From positions 491,001 through 555,000 of the forward strand of contig CP038132.1 in the NCBI GenBank assembly GCA_004519485.1: a stretch of 64,000 bases of DNA, given 5' to 3'. Positions 42,929 through 53,041 of this stretch are shown piece by piece. A model generated the notes under the pieces. The model was not told the DNA's origin. It worked only from the letters and a program-made list of their open reading frames with translations, and did no database searches. Numbering within the stretch: position 1 is the stretch's first letter; each line of letters starts with the position of its first letter. Source of the stretch: Nannochloropsis oceanica (lineage: Eukaryota; Sar; Eustigmatophyceae; Eustigmatales; Monodopsidaceae). The translations under genes and the position numbers were made by a program.

Positions 42929-44447
42929 ATGGTCTTCCCCGCGCAGCCGCCCCCGCCACGAGAATTGCCACGGAGAGACACGAGCACTGTGTTAAGGGCG
43001 ATAGAAACGGTAGATGAGCAGCCGGCGCAAATGCCCATGGACTCAAGCTCGCATTTTGAGACGGCCGTCATCACTGTCAAGTCCATCGTCGCAGGTGGGT
43101 TCATGAGAGGGGTGAGGTGGGCATGCCTGGAGCGTGGTGATGATGGCTGGTATGGCAATGCTAGTTCCCCACTTTCTCTTTATCTCAGAGTTTTTCGCTG
43201 GCGAAACGATTGTCCTGCAACGATACGCCCATCAGCGCTCTTAAATGTCATATTCTCATGCACTTGCCCGCTCACCACTTTGGTCCGATCCCTTCCTTCG
43301 TTCATCAAAATCAGGAGGGCTCGCTGGTATGGTCGCTAAAAGCGTCGTCGCCCCTGTAGACCGCATCAAGATCCTCTTTCAGGTCTCCTCAGAAGAGTTT
43401 TGCCTGCGAAAAGTCCTTCAAATCCTCGCAAGGATCTACCATGATGAGGGGTTTTCCGGCCTGTGGAAAGGAAACAGTGCTACGATGCTCCGTGTTTTCC
43501 CCTATGCCGGGATTCAGTTCATGACCTTTGATGCAGTCAAGGCAAATCTTCTGAAACTGAAAGAGGGTGGGACCCATGGAGGACAGTTGACGAACATAGA
43601 GAGTTTGTTCGCGGGGTCGTTTGCGGGGTTTGTCTCGTGTTCCTTCACTTACCCCCTGGACTTTGCACGGGCTCGCTTGGCGGTGGAGGGGGTGCAAGGC
43701 GCGCATTATTTGAGACCATCCGTACCGGTGGTGGTGGGAGGAACGGCAGGAGCAGCTGTTGCGGGGGCGTCGTCGACGGGAGGAGGAGCAGTGAGAGGAG
43801 GAGGAGGAAGAGGAGGAGAAAAAGGAGGAAAGGGAGCAGGAGGTAAAGGGAAGGGAGCGATAAATCATAACGTCTTTGACATCTTTCGGGCCGCGTACAG
43901 GGAAGGGGGAATTTTGTCATTATATAGAGGAATAACGCCGACGTTGCTGGGCATTTTGCCGTATGCCGGGATTGCCTTTACGATCAATGACAAGGCCAAC
44001 CATCAGATCCATCGATTAACAGGCCACGAGCCGACGACGTTGCAAAAACTGGGTTGTGGCGCCTTTGCGGGTTTAGCGGCCCAGTCGGCGACATATCCTT
44101 TGGATGTGGTTCGACGACGGATGCAGACAGCGGGGGTGATGTCAGGTGGTGGTGGTTGTGGTGATAAAGGAGGAGACGGAGGAAAAGGAGGAGTGAAGGA
44201 TGGGAATGCACACAATGTTCGACCACCATTGCGACCAACAGCATCTCCGGGGCATGATCCGCACACGGCAAGCATGCGACAGGTATTGATGGAGGTGTAC
44301 AAGCAGGAAGGGATGAAGGGCTTGTTTAAGGGGTTGTCGATGAATTGGATCAAGGGCCCCGTGGCGTTGGGCATTAGTTTCACCACCTTTGATTTTTTGA
44401 AGCGGTATCTCAATGTACAGCAACCAGAGAAGAAGATGCCGATATAG
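42929..44447 (+). CDS. Mitochondrial carrier family protein, CoA/adenine-nucleotide-carrier-like
   Basis: SLC25 inner-membrane transporter. Exons 42929-43094 and 43315-44447 join in phase 1 across a 220-nt intron, restoring SIVAGGLAGMVAKSVVAPVDRIKILFQ; 432 residues. Three repeats carry the signature motifs PVDRIK, PLDFARARL and PLDVVRRRMQ, each followed by a matrix-helix block (GLWKGNSATMLRVFPYAGIQF, LYRGITPTLLGILPYAGIAF, LFKGLSMNWIKGPVALGISF). The RVFPYAGIQF and ILPYAGIAF blocks resemble the SLC25A42/SLC25A16/Leu5 group (CoA or adenosine nucleotides). Substrate assignment is inference. Two Gly-rich loops (43735-43855 and 44140-44205) lengthen the matrix loops beyond the usual ~300-residue size. 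The first 45 residues are an unassigned hydrophilic leader. Confidence 0.9.
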
Positions 44448-45173
44448 CATCGGAGGAAGGGTAGGAAGGGTGGGGATATAGGGGGAAAGGGAAAGAGAAG
44501 AGGGAATGAGAGGGTGGAAGGAGGAGGGAGGGGAATAACATACTGACAAGTCAAGTGCCAGACGCTATGATGATGTCGGGATTGACTATCTGAAAGTCGA
44601 TTACAACAGCAAGAACAAAAGCTACGGCATCAACAACGACGAATGAAAGACGCGTGATAAGAAAACGATTGCTTTGTGTTTGTGGGATAGGAGAGAGGAG
44701 GTCGATCGCGGAAGATGCCTCAACGTGCTCGCCGACTAGTTTTCTGCGGCGGCGCTTGTCCTGTATCGAGTAGGACACATTTTCAGTAGGGTCACAAAGT
44801 CGTCGACCTTGTGTCGTTTGAGCTTAGAGTATGACGGGTTCGATGGATTTCTTGCGATGCGGCCACTTTTCTCTTGTTCACTTGTCGCTGGCTTTGGCGC
44901 CCTTTTCTCTCGACGCTAAGCGAGCGTGCATCATCCGCGCCCAGACAAGACCTCTCAAACCATGAACACGCCAAGCGATTGCACTCTTGCAGACATCGTA
45001 GCCCTTGAATGTATAAATAGCTTGAGTCCTGTGCCGAACCCATGGCACGTCGACCTTCGGCGCTTGCCAGGACTATTCTCTCCCGCTCACTGATGGACAA
45101 CCACCATAATCCCACACACTCCAAGTGATAGGCGCCACACAGAGCCTCTTGAACCCCACCATCTCGAGCAACC
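44448..45173. other. Intergenic, carrier to Spc24
   Basis: 726 bp between two plus-strand genes. Frames on the minus strand (44551-44778, 44792-45211) show no family features. No gene seen. Confidence 0.45.
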
Positions 45174-46335
45174 ATGCCCCAAATGAGCTGGGAAGAGACG
45201 CGGAGCATCATGGCCGAGGTCCAGGAGCTCTTTGCGGGTCGCGAGGTAAGGCACTAACTGAAGCGCGTGAATGGGGAGGGAACGCAGTAGGCCTTCGCTC
45301 TCTCCCATTATCATGATCATCAGCCAAAGCAAGAAGTCCACGACACACGAGCGGTGGTATCATGCACTACGGCCACCCGTCCCCAACGACCTGCGTTCTT
45401 CTTCGCGCACCCGTGCTTCCCGCACCTTGTCGCGGCCCTTGCCCTCGTCTGCATCCCTGCCGCTCCCTCAATCCTCTCTCCTCTCTCCCCCATCACCACC
45501 TCTCCGCCACAGGATATGAACACCGTCGAAGAGATCCGTGCCCTGCAAAAAGAAATGAAGGAAGCTGTGCAATCCCGCGAGGCTTCCGCAGCTGCGTGCA
45601 TCCGCGGGTTGACCGCGGAAGTGGGCGTGGCTCAAGCAGTGGTGGATGCCTTCCCCGCTGCCCGAGACGCAAGCAAGGCGCAAAAAGCGGCATTGGAGGG
45701 GGAGAAGGAGCATGTGTCCGAGGTGCTGGCCAGCTTGACTACAGACATAGCGGAGGCGAGGCAGAATGTGGAGTGTATGGAAGCGGAGCGGATTGATGTG
45801 GAGGAGAAGGCGAAGGGGGTGGAGCACGCGAGCTCAGAGCAGGCCCCGCGGGTATTGCACGCTTTGAGTTTGTACGCGAACATAACGGGGATTCGGTGGA
45901 AGTACGAGGATGACGAGAACAGCCACTTGATTCGGGGATGTGAGTATGGGAGGGATGGGGGGAGGGAGGGAGGGAGGGAGGGAGGGCGGGAGGTGCATCG
46001 TGTGTGTGTGAGAGGGAGTGGGTATGGGTGAGAGAGCGTGTGTGTGTATGTGTATATATGCTTGTGCGTTTCCTGTTCCCACCCCCTACAGTCGTCTTTC
46101 TGTCCAGTAAGATGAGATGTGGGAGTTCCCTAGCCTGCTCCAAGAGGAGCACGTAGAAAGTCGCCGATACCACTTCACACTCACCCTTCTTCCCTCCCTC
46201 CCTTCCTCCCTCCCTCCCCTGTACACAGTCGTCTCTCTGCCCAGCAAGGACGAGGTGCGTGAGTTCTCTCTAGACTGCAACAAGGAAAGCACCTTCAAAG
46301 TCGCCAATACCATTTGGGACATGATCGATCCTTGA
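45174..46335 (+). CDS. SPC24: Kinetochore protein Spc24 (Ndc80 complex)
   Basis: Part of the Ndc80 complex; with Spc25 it anchors the microtubule-binding Ndc80-Nuf2 dimer to the inner kinetochore. Three exons, 45174-45245, 45513-45939 and 46229-46335, give 201 residues. Residues 1-150 are mostly coiled coil (MAEVQELFAGRE, VEEIRALQKEMKEAVQSREA, then a long Glu/Ala-rich helix). The C-terminal globular head matches the family: LHALSLYANITGIRWKYEDD, then across the splice ENSHLIRG+FVSLPSKDEVREFSLD and VANTIWDMID. The usual length is about 200. Exon 2 ends in phase 1 at a GTGAGT donor. A decayed copy of exon 3 sits in intron 2 (46092-46178). The protein diverges quickly in evolution, but the head motif order is diagnostic. 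Confidence 0.86.
45955..45988 (+). repeat. (GGGA)n tract in Spc24 intron 2
   Basis: About eight GGGA/GGGG units just downstream of the exon 2 donor. It is complementary to a TCCC-rich tract at 46190-46218 upstream of the exon 3 acceptor, and could form a G-quadruplex. Confidence 0.8.
46092..46178 (+). other. Decayed duplicate of Spc24 last exon (pseudo-exon)
   Basis: The stretch beginning TCGTCTTTCTGTCCAGTAAG matches the true last exon (46229, TCGTCTCTCTGCCCAGCAAG) along ~87 nt, including the AAAGTCGCC block and the preceding pyrimidine-ACAG acceptor. If spliced in with the same phase it gives FVFLSSKMRCGSS and meets a stop codon after about 20 residues, before the conserved end. It is best read as a local duplication that has drifted; use as an alternative or nonsense-mediated-decay exon is possible. 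Confidence 0.8.
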
Positions 46336-46750
46336 GGTTGAAGAAAGAGAGGGAGGGACGGAAGGAGGGCGCGACGGAAGGAGAGAAGGCGGAGCCGCTA
46401 CTGATGGATGGGAGGGATTGGGGAGGAGGACAATGGGCCTGTCTCGCTTTTTGCGAGGTAGTGAAAGGACTCGGAGAAAAGCTTAAGAAAAAGAAGACTG
46501 AAGAAAGAGAGAACGAGGGGCGCGGTATGTACGTATGCTTGAGCGTGGGTGAGTGACTGAACACAAGGCAAAAGATGCAAGTCTCTTTCTGTGTGTGCGT
46601 GTGTGTTTGTGCTGTAAAAAGAAAGACGAAAACGAAAACGAAGAGAACATCAAAAGGAACACAAAACGGAAGAGCAATAACAAGAAAGAGAAGGAGTGGA
46701 GAGACCACTAAATTTTGTTTTTGTTTTTCGTCTGCCTTTCCCCCTCCAAC
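46336..46750. other. Intergenic, convergent
   Basis: 415 bp between convergent stops of Spc24 and the methyltransferase. Purine-rich on the plus strand (GAAGAAAGAGAGGGAGGGA and similar). No gene seen. Confidence 0.45.
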
Positions 46751-47566
46751 CTATGCCTTAACACCCGTGATGAACACCACTCGATCTGGGAAGGTTATCG
46801 TGACCTCACCCTCCTCGTCCTTTCTATCCTTCTGTACCCAAATCCCTCTCTCTTTCCCCTCCATAACCATATCCTCAATTTTCTTTAATCCCCCTTTCAT
46901 CTCCCCCTCAGAAAACCCATGCAGGTTCGACCAAAAGCGCCCATTCACCATATTCAACCAGCGAGACAAGGGCATGTCTACGGGATAATCTGCGTGGTCT
47001 AGCGTGACGGAAAATCCTTCCTTTTCCATCGCTTTTGCGTAGATGCTTTCGTGGAGTTGGGCAGATGCCCAGGTCTGGTGTGCGGCAGGGAAGAAGGGAT
47101 AATGCGACGAGTCGTGGGGGCGTGTCATAATAATAACGCGCCCCCCCGGACGTATTTGTCGGAAAACACCTGCAAATAAGGTGCCTAGGTCGGCGGGTGG
47201 AAAATGGTGGATTACTTCTTTGAGCAGCATCCGGTCGTAGACTTGGTTTTGTTCGGCTACGAATCCCAGACCATCCGCCAATAGCGGCTCCACCGACTCG
47301 GCGTGCTTCTGGCATTGGACCAACAAGGGCGCCGACGGATCGACGCATAGAATACGTTGGCCCAACATACACTCCTTATGCAAGGCTGCGCTAAAGTTGC
47401 CTGTGCCGCCTCCCACATCCACCACCCGCATACTGGGAGTCGTTTGGAGACGCTGCATCAGACTGTGCACAAGCCAGCGTTGGTAGTCAGTGCCATCTTC
47501 GTAGAACCACGCCTGGTTGTAGTGTTGGGCAACGTCGCCGTAGTGGGCTTCTTGTTTTGAGGTCAT
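46751..47566 (-). CDS. Class I SAM-dependent methyltransferase, substrate unknown
   Basis: A 271-residue protein with a Rossmann methyltransferase fold. Motif I is MRVVDVGGGTGNFSAALH (~42-59), the acidic motif II region is RILCVDPSAP, and motif IV/post-I is YDRMLLKEVIHHF, followed by LFAGVFRQIRPGGRVIIMTRP (motif V/VI region). This arrangement is typical of ubiquinone-biosynthesis-like or Methyltransf_11 enzymes. The C-terminal ~90 residues (PLSRWLNMVNGRFWSNLHGF) may hold the substrate-binding cap. The start at 47566 is chosen because MTSKQEAHYGDVAQHYNQAW fits the usual N-terminus. The sequence just before it (CTCTGCACAGGC) looks like a splice acceptor, so a 5' exon or leader intron is possible, and the frame stays open to 47722. 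The acceptor molecule cannot be told from sequence. Confidence 0.82.
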   Translation of the reverse strand: MTSKQEAHYGDVAQHYNQAWFYEDGTDYQRWLVHSLMQRLQTTPSMRVVDVGGGTGNFSAALHKECMLGQRILCVDPSAPLLVQCQKHAESVEPLLADGLGFVAEQNQVYDRMLLKEVIHHFPPADLGTLFAGVFRQIRPGGRVIIMTRPHDSSHYPFFPAAHQTWASAQLHESIYAKAMEKEGFSVTLDHADYPVDMPLSRWLNMVNGRFWSNLHGFSEGEMKGGLKKIEDMVMEGKERGIWVQKDRKDEEGEVTITFPDRVVFITGVKA

Positions 47567-47833
47567 GCCTGTGCAGAGTGGGTGCGGACAGTGTGTTAGA
47601 ACAAGGCAGCTCATGTCGACGCTGTCCCCAGCCATGGCTGTCCTGATGGTCAGTCCTGATGATGCATGGGCCACAGGCATCAGATGGGCCTCATGGCATG
47701 GTGCCTGCACTCGACTTTGCACACGACTTTACACACGACTCTTGAAATAACTACCCCCAGCACGGCCCACCCACTCCATTTACAGGGGCATACTTTGGTT
47801 GCCGTCGTTACCACGGCGTGAGGCCTCCCTGAC
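47567..47833. promoter_or_regulatory. Divergent spacer: methyltransferase / four-TM protein
   Basis: 267 bp, the shortest divergent spacer in the window. It includes a partly repeated CGACTTTGCACACGACTTTACACACGACT at 47713-47741. Confidence 0.45.
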
Positions 47834-49558
47834 ATGGTCGACTGCAACCCCAACAAGTCTCTGTTTTCCCTCTCAATCTCATCTTCTGCCCTCCTGCACC
47901 GCTCCCCCTCCGGACGTCCCACTACCACCACCACGACGAGCGCTACAGCACAGGAGATTTCTATGCCGCCTCCAACCACTGCCATCGTCGCGGAACAGCA
48001 AGCACAGCAGAAGCAGCAACAACAGCAGCAAGCCTTTTGGGGAAACCTGAAAATCGAGGTAAGCCAATGTCTTGATGGGGAGGCGCAACAAGAGAGACAC
48101 AGACATGAAATTCTTGCGCTGACATCTTCTTCATGACAAGCGTCTGGATTTTCTCCTCCTTCCATTTAAATCCCTGCTCCTCCACGCCTCCCCCCCACTC
48201 CCTCCTCCCACCAACCACCACTCTTGGGCACAACTCCCCCACCAGCCCACCCCATTCTCCCTTTTTCCCATTCCCTTGCCAAAATACAAAATCCAACCCA
48301 TCAGATTGAGCCCCCATACGAAGGAAAACCCCCGGAATGGCACACGGAGCAAAGCGACTCCACATCTATCCCCGCCCATCTCTCTTCCAGTAGCTCTCAC
48401 TCCGGTTCCGAGACTGATCTCTCCCACTTAGAAGGCAGCATTAGAGACAACAATTCTCCCACAATGCCTGAGCCTTTCATTGCCAAAAGTTTAGCTATTA
48501 CACTGGCCGGCACGTTAGTGTTGGTAGGAATAGCACAGCTTGCGTTACAGCTCATGTTGTCAGTCAAGATACATTTTCAATCGGCTTGGTGGGGGGGAGC
48601 GTTCTCAGTGCTGGTTGGGAGTTTGGGATTGGCGACGCGGTGGGAGTGCACGAGGATGACGCATCAGTCGTTGGTAGTGATAGGTATTTTGCTAAATGCT
48701 GTTGCAGCGGTGCTGGAGACGAGGGCGAGCTCGTTTTTTCATGGTGAGGAGTTATTTTGTGGTCCTCCTGAGAGAGAGACAGGGGGAGTCGCTAATCTGA
48801 GTGTGGGCGAATGGTGTGTTTTAGATTTGAATTTGGATCCCCAAAAACGAACAAAAGGCATAATGTGTGCGTGTATCATCCCGGGAAGGGATCCGGAATC
48901 GAAGGAGGCGTGTGTAGCGTTTCGTGGTTGGGAAGGCCTAAGGGAGGGAGAGGTGTGTGATGCATCTGCGGAGCATGTGGGGAGGATAATGAATCTGAGC
49001 GTAGCCTTGTGTTGGGCCATGTCAACGATATGCTTATTGACGTGCCTGGTACGGATAGGGGTAAGATGTCATCAGAGAAAGCATTTGTCTTTCTGTCGTG
49101 TGAATTCGTGGGTATCAAAGGGGTTGGGGAGAAAGAAGAGGAGGTGGGGACCGACGGTCGTGGCATTTGATCGACGAGCGAGCAGCCGCAGCAGCAGCAG
49201 TGACGAAAGCCACAGCAGCCGCAACAGTATCCGTGATAGCGGCCTTGCTGCACAGGATAGTGGTGTACGGACGTTGATGGAAGCGGGAGGGACGCAAGCG
49301 CGACATGTACAGTTGCAACAGCAGCAGCAGCAACAGCAGCAGCCCGGGGGGGAAAGAAAGGGTAAGGGGATGGGGAAAAGGAAGGATGGTTTGACTGACC
49401 CTTATTACATGCGAGATCAACCGAAAAAAAGGGAAGGAAAAGGAGGAGGAAGGGGGATAAGAGGGGAGGTGGAAATGGGAGAGGAGGTGGCGGGAGGAGG
49501 AGGAGGAAGAGGAGGAGTAGGAAGAGGAGGAGGCTTTCTGCCTTCTCCTGTAAATTAG
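47834..49558 (+). CDS. Four-transmembrane protein of unknown function
   Basis: Exons 47834-48058 and 48305-49558 join in phase 0 across a 246-nt intron; 492 residues. No recognised family. The first ~160 residues are hydrophilic, with a polyQ run (~60-67) and a Ser-rich stretch. Four hydrophobic segments follow: LAITLAGTLVLVGIAQLALQLML, WWGGAFSVLVGSLGLATRW, SLVVIGILLNAVAAVL and SVALCWAMSTICLLTCLVRIGV. Between TM3 and TM4 lies a ~85-residue loop with six cysteines (CGPP, WCVLD, MCACIIP, ACVAF, VCDAS), probably disulfide-bonded and facing outside or the lumen. This layout, with a small TM1-TM2 WWGG turn and a large TM3-TM4 loop, recalls tetraspan proteins (MS4A, sarcospan or tetraspanin types) but lacks CCG or other diagnostic motifs. 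The C-terminal ~130 residues are Arg/Ser-, Gln- and Gly-rich. Confidence 0.75.
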
Positions 49559-49869
49559 AGTAAAATTGGCTTATGTAGGCACGATATGAGTATGAGTGTG
49601 CGTGTGCATGTACTTTTGTTCAGATAGACTTTATCCGGAGACTAATTATTGGATGCATAGGGAAATCAAACTGAAGTTGCCAACAGCCCCCCAGCTACCA
49701 CCGGCAGCGGCAGCAGCAGCATCAGCAACGACAACAACAATAAAAAATGATTGTAAGTCATTACTTTTACAAGTCTTGCTTGATTTCATTCATTTTATCC
49801 ATATCTTTCTCACGTGAATAATACACTGCACACGGTCCCCTCGTTCCTCCTCCCTAGTCTCTTGTATGC
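49559..49869. other. Intergenic, convergent
   Basis: 311 bp between convergent stops; AATAAA at 49739 could serve the four-TM gene. No gene seen. Confidence 0.45.
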
Positions 49870-50463
49870 TCAATGCCCCACCGCCGTCGCCGCTGCCACA
49901 TCCGCCGATTCTTCCAAGCACTTATTAACCACCCCTAGCAAATGCGCGTTTTCCAATGCTGCCGCCACCCTTTCTTTGTCATTTAATTGCTTGTTGACCG
50001 CCGCCTCTGAAGCATGCGCCCCGGGCGTGACCTCAACGCGGACCTTGAACCGCTGCGGCAACGACCGCAAAAGCTTCACGCGAATGCACAAGCCAATCAA
50101 TGTTGCCATCGAACAATGGGGGATGGTCGGGGTAAATCGGATACGGACAGTGGAGTGAGCATCGTCCACACGGACGTTTTCGAGCGTGGCGACTTTCAGT
50201 TGCTCTAGGGTCAAGGGATGCTCGGGGTCGTTCAGGTTTCGCACCAGCTCAAAGACTTCCTCAGATGTAAATACGTCGCGGGCCATCTCATCCCAGTCAC
50301 CCTCGGCCTCCGCAGCGGAAGGGGCCTCCTGTTGGGGTAGAGATAGAGTAGGGAGTGATGAGGATGAGGAGGGGAGGAGGTCGATAGGAATGAGGAGCTC
50401 GTACGAACTTACCCTGCGCTTGCTCGCAACAGCGTAGATGGTAGGGTTGGCGTTTTCCTTCAT
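49870..50463 (-). CDS. CIAO2: Cytosolic Fe-S assembly factor CIAO2/MIP18 (FAM96 family)
   Basis: Member of the CIA targeting complex, which with CIAO1 and MMS19 delivers Fe-S clusters to cytosolic and nuclear proteins. Exons 50463-50413 ([17 protein letters not shown]) and 50328-49870 join across an 84-nt intron; 169 residues. The family core is very conserved: [78 protein letters not shown] and [15 protein letters not shown]. The reactive Cys in PHCSMAT is present. The intron length is a multiple of three and has no in-frame stop, so retention would insert 28 residues. One client of this complex, the Fe-S helicase XPD, is encoded ~7 kb away. Whether it is CIAO2A or CIAO2B cannot be set, though the sequence looks closer to CIAO2B. 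Confidence 0.95.
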   Translation of the reverse strand: MKENANPTIYAVASKRRVSSYELLIPIDLLPSSSSSLPTLSLPQQEAPSAAEAEGDWDEMARDVFTSEEVFELVRNLNDPEHPLTLEQLKVATLENVRVDDAHSTVRIRFTPTIPHCSMATLIGLCIRVKLLRSLPQRFKVRVEVTPGAHASEAAVNKQLNDKERVAAALENAHLLGVVNKCLEESADVAAATAVGH

Positions 50464-51094
50464 GGTCCTGAGGTGACAAATCTGTAGGATATTCGTTGCG
50501 TGCGCTGAGGTTACAGACGCATTTCAAGGCATGAAAGAAGGACAGGACGACTCGGACTCCGGAGACGGGGCGCGGCGACTGACTGAAATGAATCCTTGCT
50601 TGCTTCGCACAACCGCTGTTTCATCACTTGCATCCCGACTACCCCAAACAGGCAATGCGTCTCCTTTACGGACTCTTGATGCTCTTTCTAACTCAGCAGC
50701 TTGCCTGTGGCAGCCGGCTTTTCGCAGCGTCAGCCTCAAGGAGGTCAAGCAGCAGCACTAGGGGAGGTCAACGACGACTCCTGCAGCAGCAGCTACAGCG
50801 CAGGTAAATAAATGGGCATAACGGCACGGGATGGACTTCAAAGACATACAAATATTTATGTGTTTACATATATTCATATAATGCACGTCGCGTCGGTGGC
50901 CGGCGCGCCAGAGACCTAGAGCGAATCGTTTCTGTCCTATTCCCTGCAAGCGCCACTCTCCTCCTCCACCAGACAGCTGGAAACGAGTCTTTCGACATGC
51001 AGCTCATTCCTTTCTCTCACACATCCCCAGCAGTCTATACACGGCCTTTTTACCAATCTGTAACAGTTTTTACACCCGATCACGACCCCGAGGC
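50464..51094. promoter_or_regulatory. Divergent spacer: CIAO2 / arginyl-tRNA synthetase
   Basis: 631 bp between divergent starts. Short frames on both strands only. Pyrimidine-rich just before the ArgRS start. Confidence 0.45.
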
Positions 51095-53041
51095 ATGCCT
51101 TCCCCTACCTCCTCCTCTTCCTCTTCCTCTTCATCCCCCTCCTCCTCCTCATTCTCCTCCACCTTCTCCTCACCGCAACATAAGCGCGCGCGCGTCGTCT
51201 CATTCTCCACCATCCCTTTCTCTTTTCCATCCACTGCGACGCTCGACGACGGCAACTTTCGTCAAGCCCTTGCATCTCAAGTGCGCGAGTCTCTACACGC
51301 GGCCTTTGGAGCTGATGCGGAGGGAGCTGATGCGATGGTCACGCCTGCAACGCGCCCTGAATTTGGAGATTACCAGTGTAATGCTGCCTTGGCCCTGGCG
51401 AAGCGATTAAAAGCCAAGCCGAGAGAGGTGGCAGAGAAACTAAAGGAAGAGTTGGAAGGACGAACGCAGGAGTGGTGCGAGCCTTTGGAGATTGCCGGAC
51501 CGGGATTTATTAATGTCAAGATGAAAAATGCATTTGTGGAGCAAAAAGTGAATGGTATGCTTTCGGACACGTCGGGGAGGTTAGGTGTCGCACGGCCCCA
51601 GAAACCACAGAAAGTCGTAGTCGATTTTTCAAGCCCGAACATTGCGAAGGAGATGCATGTGGGGCATTTGAGAAGTACGGTTATTGGTGATACGGTTGCT
51701 AGGGTGTTGGAGTTCCTTGGTCATGACGTGATGAGGTTGAACCATGTGGGTGATTGGGGCACCCAGTTTGGTATGCTGATTACGCATTTGAAGGAGGCGC
51801 ACCCCGAGGTATTGGCGGAAGAGGGGAAGTCGGAGACGGGGATCGGGGACTTGGTGGAGTTCTATAAGGCGGCGAAGGTGAGGTTTGATGAGGACGAGGA
51901 ATTTAAGCTGAAGAGTCGACAGGAGGTGGTGAACCTCCAGGGAGGGAAGGAGGAGACATTAAAAGCGTGGAGGACGCTGTGTGCTCTCTCGAGAGGCGAG
52001 TTTCAAAAGATTTATGATGCACTAGGGGTGCGGTTGGAGGAGAGGGGGGAAAGTTTTTATAACCCTATGTTGGGCGACGTAATCAGCGACCTGGACAAAT
52101 CGGGTTTGTTGGTTGAGAGCGAGGGGGCAAGGGTGGTGTTTTTGGATGGATACGTGACCCGAGAAGGAGAACGACAGCCGTTTATAGTCCAAAAAACGGA
52201 TGGCGGTTTCTTGTATGCTACGACTGATTTGGCGGCGGCGAGACACAGAGCTCTCGAGGAGAAGGCGGAGAGAATCCTTTATGTAACGGACGCGGGGCAA
52301 GCTTCGCATTTTGATCAGGTTTTCCAAGTGGCCCGTCAAGCCAAGTTCGTCCCGGACAGCGTCCAATTGAAACATGTTCCGTTCGGCCTAGTCCAGGGGG
52401 AGGACGGGAAGAAGTTCAAAACTCGAGCAGGGGATACCGTCAAGCTTAAGGACCTCCTCGACGAGGCCGTGCGCATCGCCCGCGATGATCTCATCAAACG
52501 CTCTGAGGAGGGAGGTTACCTTCCCCCAGATGACCTGGAACAGAGTGCCAAGACAATCGGCCTTGGTGCGGTCAAATACGCCGATTTATCCCTTAATCGC
52601 GAATCGGATTATAAATTTTCCTACAAAAAAATGTTGTCCCTAAGTGGGAACACTGCCCCCTACATGCTCTACGCCTACGCGCGAATTCAAAGTATTTTGC
52701 GCAAAGATATGGGAGGGGAAGATGCCGGGGCAGCGGCGGCGGCGGGGACTACGACCACGCAGGTGGTGTTGCAGGAGCCGGCGGAGCTGAACCTGGCTCG
52801 GCAGTTGATCAAACTCACCGAACTGTTACAAAGGGTAGAGGCTGACTTGTACCCGCATGTATTGTGTGAGTACATGTACGATATCAGTCAAAAATTCAAC
52901 CAGTTTTATGAAAGCTGCCCCGTCAATACGGCTCCGACCCCGGGGCTGGTGCAGTCGCGTAGGACTTTGTGCGCTTTGACTGCACAGGTCTTGCGCCTGT
53001 GTCTGGACTTGTTGGGGATCGAGGTCTTGCAACGCATGTAA
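51095..53041 (+). CDS. Arginyl-tRNA synthetase
   Basis: Class I aminoacyl-tRNA synthetase charging tRNA-Arg. Intronless, 648 residues. A Ser-rich, basic ~45-residue leader (polySer then KRARVVSFS) precedes the ArgRS additional domain (GDYQCNAALALAKRLKAKPREVAEKL, GPGFINVKM). The catalytic Rossmann fold carries the HIGH-type motif HVGHLRSTVIGD after DFSSPNIAKEM, then LNHVGDWGTQFGMLITHL. Next come YATTDLAAARHR, YVTDAGQASHFDQVF, HVPFGLVQGEDGKKFKTRAG (the KMSKS-equivalent region, which is degenerate in this family) and the helical anticodon-binding domain (LIKLTELLQRVEADLYPHVL, CALTAQVLRLCLDLLGIEVL). The last residues end ..QRM, the usual conserved ArgRS terminus. One gene copy must often serve both cytosol and organelles; the leader may be relevant but is not a clear presequence. 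AATAAA at 53128. Confidence 0.96.
   Translation: MPSPTSSSSSSSSSPSSSSFSSTFSSPQHKRARVVSFSTIPFSFPSTATLDDGNFRQALASQVRESLHAAFGADAEGADAMVTPATRPEFGDYQCNAALALAKRLKAKPREVAEKLKEELEGRTQEWCEPLEIAGPGFINVKMKNAFVEQKVNGMLSDTSGRLGVARPQKPQKVVVDFSSPNIAKEMHVGHLRSTVIGDTVARVLEFLGHDVMRLNHVGDWGTQFGMLITHLKEAHPEVLAEEGKSETGIGDLVEFYKAAKVRFDEDEEFKLKSRQEVVNLQGGKEETLKAWRTLCALSRGEFQKIYDALGVRLEERGESFYNPMLGDVISDLDKSGLLVESEGARVVFLDGYVTREGERQPFIVQKTDGGFLYATTDLAAARHRALEEKAERILYVTDAGQASHFDQVFQVARQAKFVPDSVQLKHVPFGLVQGEDGKKFKTRAGDTVKLKDLLDEAVRIARDDLIKRSEEGGYLPPDDLEQSAKTIGLGAVKYADLSLNRESDYKFSYKKMLSLSGNTAPYMLYAYARIQSILRKDMGGEDAGAAAAAGTTTTQVVLQEPAELNLARQLIKLTELLQRVEADLYPHVLCEYMYDISQKFNQFYESCPVNTAPTPGLVQSRRTLCALTAQVLRLCLDLLGIEVLQRM

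Noticed and set aside
44792-45211. 139-codon minus-strand frame before Spc24
   Set aside because: Overlaps the Spc24 first exon in antisense and shows no family features.
45955-45988. GGGA array as a telomere or minisatellite element
   Set aside because: Short, intronic, and mirrored by other intronic GGGA tracts; not a telomere repeat.
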